A stretch of DNA of 64,000 bases. It comes from Euglena gracilis. Lineage: Eukaryota > Euglenida > Euglenophyceae > Euglenales. A program made the position numbers and the translations under genes. The stretch is from assembly GCA_039621445.1 (NCBI GenBank), contig CP154955.1:42226733-42290732 (forward strand). The letters are read 5' to 3'. Below, one piece after another: positions 56,727 through 64,000 of this stretch. Below the pieces are notes generated by a model. The model made no database searches. It was given only the letters and a program-made list of their open reading frames with translations, and was not told where the DNA came from. Numbering within the stretch: the first letter of the stretch is position 1; the number at the start of each line of letters is the position of its first letter.

Positions 56727-57718
56727 TGCACCTCTGATGTGAATTGAGCATTTTGCAAAGGTGGCTGGGGGGGGGTGTGCATGCTCTGCTCACAGTCTCT
56801 CTGATCCTCCACTTTGTCATTGTTGTTGTCGATTGACATACCATAGGGGCCCCTTTTTGGGTCTCCCCCTTGTTGTTGTTTGCCCCTGCCATGGGCACTG
56901 AAGAATAAACTTGAGGGGGGGCTGCCCCCTTGTCCTCCATAGCCCCTTCTGGGGCATCCTCCTGAGGCTGCCACTGGAATAAAATATTGGAATCCCCTGC
57001 TGGGGGACAGCCCTTTAGCTTCTGGGGGTTCTCCCCTTCTGATATTCGATGGCCCCAGTGGCCTTGATAATAATTCTGGCCCCACTGGCCCTTTTGATGT
57101 TGGCCCCACTGGCCTTCTTGAGATTTTGAAAGTCCCCATTGATTTCTCTTTGATCTTGGGCGCCATGCACATTGATAATCTTGGGGGGCCTTTGGGGGCC
57201 AATCCTTTTCCCCTGATGGGGTTTGTGATGAAGAAATGGCTGGGGGGGTGTTGTGGACCTGTCCTGCCCCTGCCATTGGGCATTTGTTTGTAGAATTGGC
57301 CACCCTGGCCTTGGTATTGTTGGCCACCCTGGCCTTTGTTCCATCGGCCGCCATGGCCATTGCTGTTGTCGCCGCCATGGCCCAGCTTGCTGTTGTGGCC
57401 GCCCTGGCCCAGCTTGAACAAGGTATTGGTGTAAGTGGCATAACGTTGGCCCCAGTGGCCCTGGCTCCAATGGCCGTAGTGGCATGCTGGTTGTTGCTTC
57501 TGCCCCTTCCGGGGTCTTCTGACCACTGTCTGCCAGGGTCCGTGGCCATCCCTTTGGGGGGTTTGGGTTCTGGAAATTTCTGTGGGGGAAATTTGTTTTG
57601 GGGAAGGGGCAGCCACGGCTCGCCACAGTTGACCTGCGCCGTCAGGTTGTCCAGCTTCTGCTGCCGCTGCCTCTTGAAGTTCTCCAGCGCTGTGCTTCTT
57701 TGAAGTTGCATCTTTCAT
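56700..57718 (-). CDS. DIRS copy 2 Gag-like protein (partial)
   Basis: Open from 57718 (MKDATSKKHSAGELQE) for 424 codons. The Gly/His/Gln-rich central region with GHGG and GQGG repeats corresponds to copy 1. The frame continues into the start of RT (NPPKLSTHPKPRANLDLNQAEK) and stops at 56444, so in this copy Gag and the RT start are one frame, whereas in copy 1 they are not. This suggests a Gag-RT fusion in the ancestor, or one indel in either copy. The N-terminal 35 residues of copy 1 lie upstream of this Met, out of frame or lacking a start. Confidence 0.65.
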
Positions 57719-57874
57719 TGAATTCTTTCGAAAAATTCAACAAGTTTTGATTGGAATTTCTGCACGAGCGTGAAATTCTGGATAGTTTGTATTGAATGAT
57801 TGTCTTCTTCTTCCCTCAATTGGTGAGGTACTTGAGGTTCCTTTCTTCTGGGTGTCGAAGGGCAATTTTAGGAA

Positions 57875-57974
57875 TCAGCCAACTCCGGCGAAAAAAGGCA
57901 CTAAGCAGGGACTCCTAACCCAGCGAACAAGAACAATCCAGACAACACCGCCGGCGAGCAAGGCATGGCCTCAC
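57875..57974. repeat. DIRS copy 2 inverted terminal repeat, right
   Basis: Reverse complement of 37792-37889. The expected outer 28 bp do not follow directly; they are at 58136-58163 after an insert of about 160 bp. Confidence 0.84.
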
Positions 57975-58135
57975 GACCATTCGGGCCGGCAACAAAGGCG
58001 CAGTAAGAGGCACCCCCCGCGCACGCACAAACACACCAGAACAGAACAGCCGGCAAGAAAAGCAGGACCTCACCATCTTCTTGTGCTTCGCCCTCTTGGT
58101 CCCTTCCTCCCCCTTCCTCTGTCGTGGGAGTCCGA
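57975..58135. repeat. Extra segment interrupting the right DIRS terminus
   Basis: It begins GACCATTCGGGCC and ends with TTCTTGTGCTTCGCCCTC...GGTCCCTTCCTCC, a divergent version of the internal complementary region's first half. It may be a terminus from another DIRS subfamily joined by recombination rather than an unrelated insertion. Confidence 0.5.
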
Positions 58136-58163
58136 AAGGGCAAAGTGCGGAGCCCGAGGTGTC

Positions 58164-60061
58164 GGCCTTTGTGCTTTGCCATCGCTGCCCCTTCCTCCCT
58201 CTTCGGGACTGTGCAATAAAACCTACGTAAAGGGAAGGTTCAGCGACGGCGCAAAAAGACCTCTCTTTCCTTTCCCGAAAACAAGGCATTGCCCCTTCCC
58301 ACACCCGATATGTCCCCCCCGAAAAGAAGCAAGAAAGATGAGGAAGGCACTCGCAAGGTCTGGAGCAGGAGCTGCTGTCCCCGACCGTTTTAGAACGTGG
58401 AAGCAAAAAGGATGGCCCACTCTCCCACTTATTGCCATTCTGCTCCTCAGTTGAAAAATCCCCCTATGCTTTGCGAGGGCATGATTCCCATGGCCCACCA
58501 CGGTACGCTTTAACTGTGCCATCGCTCACGTGATTTGCGCAGATGGGAAGCGCCGCCTGCTAGGTGAAGCACAATCTGCGACTGTGAAATTCCATCCTTT
58601 TTTGTGTAATAAAGTGTGGAAAAGCAATTGAACTATCCTGCCGGCGGAATTCTTCCACACAGCGGACACAGTGGTCATTCGGACACACGGGGCCGCTTGC
58701 TGGGGGGTGCATCCGGCTCCCCTGCGTCCTCCCCAACGGCCTCCTCATTGGGCGACGCCGCCCCTGGAGAGCAGCGAGAGCAGGGCTGTAAAGGAAAGCC
58801 TGGGGGGCCAACCCCTCCCCCCACCATGGCAATTGGAAAAGAACAATTCTGTCAGCGCCACATTCCCGCAGAAATTCATTCGGCAAAAAACCGTGATTTA
58901 AGAAGACTGGCGGCCTGGAAATACGGGAAAGGGTCGAGCAGCCCCAGACATTCGCGTGATTTTTGCAGATTCGATGCATGAAAATTTCTGGTTAGTTTTT
59001 GATCCAAATCACAAAACTGGCTGACCCCCCACTGACTCGGCCCAGACCCCCTGGGGTCGCAAAGAACCACCTGAGTGACCTCAGCTCCGGAAAAAATTGC
59101 CAATTTCTTTGGCTTTCTGGACTAACTGACTGGTTTTGGAAGAGTGACCTCCAAACCCACCCACCCACTTTTTTCTGAAAACCCATCCACCACGACCCCG
59201 CCCCTCGTTCTTTTTGATGATGATGGGCAGGTGGTGTCACGCCTGGGTCACTATTCCCCCCTATTCCCTCACATCAAATCAATTTGCTCATAAAGTTCCC
59301 ATCTGTTGAAACAAACCACTGTGGGACTTCAGGCACAAAAAGAAGAAATTTTCTGCTATATCCAACCTCAATGTTTGCTCAGTTTGAAATCCCATTTCCT
59401 CCATGTGTTGAGAACATAGATTCGCTTTTCGCCTTCAGTAGGTGGGTATGTTGGGGCCTCTGGACCCCCCAGTGGGGGGGGGGTGCGCCAGGGGTCAGAT
59501 TTTGGCCGGGCTGAATGCCGGCCCGGAAAAGTTTTTTCGGGGGGCTTTGGCTGTTTCCTGGCGGCTTTACTCCTTTACTCCTTTCCTCCCCAACCGAATA
59601 AAGCACACATCCCGGCGGACGGTCCAACGAGGTTTCACATTGTCCCCATTCTCTGGAGGAGCTGAGGAACAAATTTCCATCTGTGACACGGGAAGAACTT
59701 ATCTGGTGGATCTGCTGTGATTGGCACAATGTCTTCGTGACAAATATGATATTCACTTTCCATGAAACAACTAACTGCCCACGATCATGCGGATGCGAAA
59801 TTTCGTGCTGCCTCTGGTGGAATGGCCTCTGGGTGGAATCATTGGTTGGACCTTGTGGGATGGAAAATATCCAGCAGGAGAAAGCATTGTTTTGAAGTCA
59901 ACATGCCCTGCTATATTTTGCCAGAATATCACGGACAAAAAATTTCGTGAATTTGTGGCACATGAATTCTTGGGTGGACACACAAACTGCACATATGGAA
60001 CTGCTGAACACCAAACACACCAACTCAGGATTTCCAAATGGATGCACAACACAATTTCAGG
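58164..60061. other. Non-coding or unrecognised sequence
   Basis: Frames up to 220 codons exist (57792-58454 plus, 58560-58979 minus, 58616-58981 plus), none with recognisable motifs. A GC-rich patch at 58640-58850 is open on both strands and could be an exon, but I see no decisive evidence. A C-run/G-run junction lies near 59465-59480. Confidence 0.4.
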
Positions 60062-60293
60062 AGGCGCACCGGGGCCCGGGGAAGCAGGGGCAGCTGCCGG
60101 CGCGGCGGTGGGCGTGGCGGGCTCCTCCCCCATGCGGTGCAGCACGGAGGGCAAGTCCTCCTTGTGGCAGAACGTGAACATCATGGCCCCCGAGACCCGC
60201 GCGGAGAGGAGGAGCTCGGCCGTGCCGACGAGCTGCTCGGTGCAGCGCAGGATGACCGGTCCCCCGCCTGGTGGGGAATGGTGGGGAGGTTCC
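60062..60293 (-). CDS. Possible internal coding exon B
   Basis: The minus-strand frame reads GPVILRCTEQLVGTAELLL, SARVSGAMMFTFCHKEDLP and SVLHRMGEE, followed by an Ala/Pro linker, with almost every third codon position G or C. This GC-rich island stands in AT/CA-rich surroundings. On the minus strand a pyrimidine-rich stretch with AG lies upstream (about 60300-60325) and GT dinucleotides lie near 60050-60080. The opposite strand is also open with high GC3, so the strand is not certain. I do not recognise the family. Confidence 0.35.
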
Positions 60294-60299
60294 TCACAC

Positions 60300-60480
60300 A
60301 GAGAATTTCAAACAAACAAAAAAAACTCGTAACCATATATGCATATGTGTATATGTGTATGTGTATATGTGCATATATACACGTAAAACACATATACATA
60401 ATATACATATGTTTGTGTGTGTGTGTATGCATGTATGTATGCTCACACACACAAATCTATACACAGAAACAGATTAAAAA
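60300..60480. repeat. TATG/TATACA microsatellite-like stretch
   Basis: Alternating ATATGTGTATATGTG and CACACAC words with no fixed unit; no gene. Confidence 0.7.
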
Positions 60481-60596
60481 AATTTGCAGTGCCTGGCACC
60501 ATGTCAAGGATACCACAGCCGTTTGGAAAAAATTCTTCCTTTTCTAAGCAAGATTTGCACAGAAATGAAGGACAGCCAAGCCTAAATGCGGCCCAT

Positions 60597-60684
60597 TGTT
60601 TCGCTCTCTCTCCCTCTCTCTCTCCCTCTCTCTCTCCCTCTCTCTCTCTCTCTCCCTCTCTCTCTCCCTCTCTCTCTCTCTCCC

Positions 60685-60728
<44 letters not shown>
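60597..60728. repeat. CT-rich microsatellite (CTCTCTCC variants)
   Basis: About 130 bp of pure pyrimidine on the plus strand, a mixture of CTCT and CTCC blocks. Confidence 0.92.
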
Positions 60729-60730
<2 letters not shown>

Positions 60731-60810
60731 ACACACACACACATCTGCAACAGATTGTGTATGGCAATGCCAGTAGATACACCATATATGGATATGTACA
60801 TGTATGCATG

Positions 60811-60842
<32 letters not shown>

Positions 60843-60908
60843 CTGCAACAGATTGTGTATGGCAATGCCAGTAGATACACCATATATGGATATGTACATG
60901 TATGCATG

Positions 60909-60944
<36 letters not shown>

Positions 60945-61010
60945 CTGCAACAGATTGTGTATGGCAATGCCAGTAGATACACCATATATGGATATGTACA
61001 TGTATGCATG

Positions 61011-61074
<64 letters not shown>
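60729..61074. repeat. Three 98-102-bp minisatellite units joined by CA runs, ending in (CA)n(TA)n
   Basis: ATCTGCAACAGATTGTG starts at 60743, 60841 and 60943, each followed by the same 76-bp sequence ending TGTATGCATGG and by a CA run of different length. The third unit runs into CA and then TA dinucleotides at 61013-61074. CTGCAACAG at the start of each unit is a small inverted repeat. Confidence 0.9.
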
Positions 61075-61095
61075 GCACTTTCTTGTTGGCACCTC

Positions 61096-61440
61096 CCCCC
61101 TCCCTCCGAGGTGGGGTCACCACCTCGCTGCTCCGCCAGAGCCTCCAGCGCCTCCCTCGTCCCCGCCCCCGCAATGGCTTTCAGGGCGACGGACCGCGAC
61201 GGGACGCGCAGGATCGCCAGCAGGTCCGCGTGACCGATGCCGACGACGCGGTGGCTCGGCGGCAGGGCACCTCTGTGGGTCTCACAGCGGGGCCGGCCCG
61301 CCTCCCCAGGGACCCCAACCTCGACCTCGAGGTCATGGCCCGCGAAGCGTGCCGGAGGAACCGTCGGATGAAATGCGTACCGAAGTTGGGCCACGCCATG
61401 CGGCGCCTGACAGGGAAAATGGCTGCGGAACAGGTGGTCA
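61096..61440 (-). CDS. Possible internal coding exon A
   Basis: The minus-strand frame reads FAGHDLEVEVGVPGEAGRP, then GALPPSHRVVGIGHADLL, then AILRVPSRSVALKAIAG and TREALEALAEQRGG, with strongly GC-biased third positions and helix-like hydrophobic spacing. Together with 60062-60293 it suggests a minus-strand gene with microsatellite-filled introns. A possible donor (GAG|GTGGTG) lies at about 61118. The opposite strand has an open frame ending in TGA at 61457 and also looks codon-biased, so the assignment is tentative. Family not recognised. Confidence 0.35.
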
Positions 61441-61497
61441 CAAAGAAATCGTTCTGAGACGCACGTGGGGCAAAATAATAAATATTTTTTTTGTGGA

Positions 61498-61725
61498 ACA
61501 CTTACAAATACACACACATATACATATTCATGTACACATACACAGACATATACATATACATATACATATGCATATGCATATACATATACATATACATATA
61601 CACATACACATACATATACATATACACATACACATACATATACATATGCATATACATATACATATACATATACATCTACGTATACATATACATATACATA
61701 TACATATGCGCAGACATGTACACAT
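61498..61725. repeat. TATACA hexanucleotide microsatellite
   Basis: About 230 bp of CATATA/CATATG/CACATA words, mostly in 6-bp register. Confidence 0.9.
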
Positions 61726-61949
61726 ATTGGTTTTGCTGCCCAATTACCAGGTTTGGGACATGCATGTGACGGAAGGCTGAAAAGGCTAGCATTGCAAATT
61801 TATAATTTACAAATTAAACTCTTGCAATTTACGGTGACTTTCAGTGATTTTGCGGTAATTTCTGAAACGTTAAGGAAATGTCAACCCCCCCATACACCCC
61901 ACACCCGGTTTTTTTTGAATTATTTTCGACTTTTTTTGACCCGTTTTTT
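61726..61949. other. AT-rich spacer, no gene seen
   Basis: Nothing recognisable. Confidence 0.5.
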
Positions 61950-62275
61950 TTTGACCCAAATTCCATGGGTTTCAAACCAAAAACGGGGCGCTGGCAGGTC
62001 GAAAAACGCTCAATTTTCGGCTCAAAAACAGTTTTTCCGGGTCCAGGAGGCCAAAAAACATCGTTTCGGGCAAAAATCTTTTTCGATTTTTTTCGACTTT
62101 TTTGACCCCAAATTGACCCGAAGTCCATGGGTTTCGGGTCCAAAACGGGGGGCGGGGGAGGAGGGTCGAAAAACGCTCCTTTTCGGCTCGAAAACACTTT
62201 TTCCGGGTCCGGGAGGCCAAAGAACATGATTTTGGGCCAAAAAATTTTTTTTCGATTTTTTGGATTTTTTTTTGC
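61950..62275. repeat. Direct dimer of a 162-bp unit
   Basis: CCATGGGTTTC occurs at 61963 and 62125. Both are followed by an ACGGGG-GGTCGAAAAACGCTC-TTTTCGGCTC-AAAA-TTTTTCCGGGTCC-GGAGGCCAAA series and a T-rich tail (TTTCGATTTTTT). The pair is about 80% similar. The composition recalls the hAT-like interiors but I cannot align them. Confidence 0.8.
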
Positions 62276-62834
62276 CTGTTTTGTCCGAAAACGGCTCAGC
62301 CTGACAATGGAAAAAGTGTACAAAATGTCCCAAATTGGCCGAAAAACTCGGGCAAGCAGGTGAGCTGCGGGGAAATAAAAATACCGGTAGAAGGGGCATT
62401 CCAAGGGCTTCAAATTAGGTCTCCACATTTCCTTTGATTTTGCATCATTTTTGAGATATTGTGAAAATATTGATTTTTGGGCCCGAAATGGCAGAGTCCA
62501 AGGGGGGGGGGCTAAAAAAGGGGGCGGGCCGATCCTACCAAGTTTGGACCCCTTCGCGCGTGAATAACTCGGGCCTGGCGGGGAGTTGGGGGTCAAACAG
62601 AGGTGATTCGGAAACTAGAAATCCAGTCGCTCGCGACTGAAAAAAATTCCGGGAACCGGGCGGGGATCATGGTGATAATCCGCAGTTTTCACGGTCTACC
62701 CAGAGGGGGAGGGGCTGGGGAAGGGGGGTTGGACCCCCCCCTTTTCCCTGGTGGTAAGCTTCACTCTTATTCTAAAGAGATAAGAGCTGAGCGATAAAGC
62801 CCCACCCTGATGTGGAGCTGGACGCTAATGCCAT
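62276..62834. other. Spacer, no gene seen
   Basis: G runs at 62502-62510 and 62736-62746; no protein-like frame. Confidence 0.5.
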
Positions 62835-63060
62835 CCAGGAAACACTTACAAATACATATGTATATATATGTGTTCATAAATACACATAAACATTTTTACA
62901 TATATGCATATACACATATATAAATATACATACATATACATATATGTGTGTACAAATATGCACATGTACAAATGTGTGTGTATGTATAAATATACATACA
63001 TATACATATATGTGTGTACACATGTAATGTATAATATACGTGTGTGTACACATAAAACCC
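62835..63060. repeat. TA/CA-rich microsatellite with an internal 70-bp duplication
   Basis: TAAATATACATACATATACA followed by TATATGTGTGTACA occurs near 62920 and again near 62988. Confidence 0.8.
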
Positions 63061-63390
63061 TTCCAAATACAAAGCCCCCCATGGACGTGGTGCCATTCAG
63101 GAAAAAGTTGAAATTTTTGGGTGGATACAACATTTTTTTTCACCAGAAATGCTCCATTTCGGAAAAGAAATGCAAATTGCAAAAAATAGGACGCACACAA
63201 CAAAAATTGGTCATAAAACTGGTTTTAGCCACTATTGAAGGCCGCTGGAAGTCATACGGGCCACCCAAAAAAAAGTTTGATTCCCCCCCCCAAATACAAA
63301 GCCCCCCCCCAAATATAAAGCCCGCCCCTGAGGACCTTGAAATCCCGTCCAAAATATGCAGCCGCGGGGGCTTTATATTTGGGGGGAGTT
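63061..63390. repeat. CCAAATATAAAGCCC repeats, direct and inverted
   Basis: CCAAATACAAAGCCCCC at about 63064 and 63291, CCAAATATAAAGCCC at 63309, and the inverse GGGGGCTTTATATTTGGGG at 63366-63384. The last two form an inverted repeat with a loop of about 40 nt. No coding signal. Confidence 0.75.
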
Positions 63391-64000
63391 ATGTTTATAT
63401 TTTATGTATCCAAAACTGGCCGAGGACGGTTTCATTGCCACCGACACTGCCAAAGCACCCGGGGGGACAACCCTTCAATATCAGAAATGCCCTTCTTGGC
63501 ATGAAAGGGAACACTGCGGCCAGACCTGTGAAGAGAGGAAGGCCGAGGCAAATCACCGTTCCAGGCGTTCATGGGTAAATTTCACGGCGAACTCCAAGCC
63601 AACGTCGGGGGATTGGAGGGAGGGGTCGGAGTGCTCTGCGGTGCCATGCCCCCCCCCACCCCGGGTAGGTTGTTGTTGGGTCCAAGGCGTCTGCCGAGGC
63701 ATCATATTTTGGCATTTGTTTGGAATACTTCAAAAAAAAAAGGATTGATGTGGGAATTGATCGCATAGAAACGTTTATGAAAAGCTTCAACGCGTATGTT
63801 TCTTCAAACTTTTGTGTCCGAACACTCACTTTTTGAATCCGCAACATTCCTTCTGGGGTGCATCTGGGGAAGACTCAGAGCAAAAGACCTTCATGCGCCA
63901 TGCGGTACTGTTCATCCATCTTCGGCCCACTCTTTTCAAAGATGCGGACTCCGGCCCCAACAATCTGTCCAGGGGAGAAAAAGCACAAACATGAACCTTG
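63391..64000. other. Right end of window, no gene recognised
   Basis: Open frames up to 130 codons without recognisable features; a C run lies at 63650. Confidence 0.45.

Larger units (their letters stand above)
37727..58163 (-). mobile_element. DIRS-like retrotransposon, copy 2, split by an LTR retrotransposon
   Basis: Left part 37727-39989 (terminal repeat, internal complementary region, recombinase, RNase H) and right part 55731-58163 (RT, Gag, terminal repeat) together make a DIRS element of about 4.69 kb, against 4.56 kb for copy 1. The join is exact: copy 1 reads GTGTCTGTGAAAGCCCTTAG, the left part ends GTGTCTGTGAAAG and the right part begins GAAAGCCCTTAA, so GAAAG is the duplication made by the nested LTR element. 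The right terminal repeat also has an extra segment of about 160 bp (57975-58134) between GGCCTCAC and AGGGCAAAGTGCGG. Confidence 0.9.

Noticed and set aside
60417-61092. Frames of Tyr/Ile/His/Cys/Val or Ser/Leu repeats
   Set aside because: Translations of CA, TA and CT microsatellites.

Overview
This is a repeat-dominated piece of a eukaryotic nuclear genome. It has DIRS-type and LTR retrotransposons, a hAT-like DNA element, two satellite arrays, dinucleotide and hexanucleotide microsatellites, and long G/C homopolymers. There are no operons, rRNA or tRNA genes that I can recognise, and no complete host gene. The host lineage is not decided by the sequence. The only hints are a primer-binding site whose first 10 nt (TGGTAGCAGA) match the animal-type rather than the plant-type initiator tRNA-Met, and two isolated GC3-rich exon-like islands among CA/TA microsatellites near 60-61.4 kb.

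Layout. 1-1800 is AT-rich and geneless; 1801-2524 is rich in C and G runs. About 2525-26069 is a satellite of roughly 707-718-bp units (about 30). Its first part carries two copies of a 1.05-kb hAT-like element (2919-3971 and 4693-5739) at the same position in consecutive units, each with CAGRG-type inverted ends and the 8-bp duplication CCCCCTAC. 26070-28746 is non-coding, with relics of related elements. 28747-33305 is a nearly full-length but frameshifted DIRS-like tyrosine-recombinase retrotransposon on the minus strand, with inverted terminal repeats and an internal complementary region. 33306-35650 is a rearranged DIRS remnant on the plus strand, head to head with the first and with an internal in-place inversion.

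37727-58163 is a second DIRS copy (about 4.7 kb of its own sequence) split by a 15,741-bp LTR retrotransposon (39990-55730). The insertion is proved by two 305-bp LTRs differing at 2 positions, the 5-bp duplication GAAAG, and the fact that the DIRS sequence rejoins across the gap. Read on the minus strand, the LTR element is: 5' LTR, PBS (duplicated 70 bp further in), structured leader, an 805-aa coiled-coil ORF, an overlapping 543-aa Gag-like ORF with two CCHC knuckles, a spacer, an 8.4-kb array of about 92 copies of a 91-bp repeat, a 3' spacer, a polypurine tract and the 3' LTR. There is no pol. It is a young, non-autonomous, Gag-only element whose interior is mostly satellite DNA.

The most interesting unexplained signal is a shared stem-loop. 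Three leader hairpins with unrelated stems all have a GTAAT(A) loop (AUUAC in the RNA). Every 91-bp unit contains a hairpin with the same GTAAT loop, so the transcript would carry about 95 of them. Two hairpins in the 3' spacer have related loops ending in AATA.

58164-64000 is non-coding apart from the two possible minus-strand exons. It holds CT, CA, TA and TATACA microsatellites, a 162-bp dimer repeat and a CCAAATATAAAG inverted repeat.
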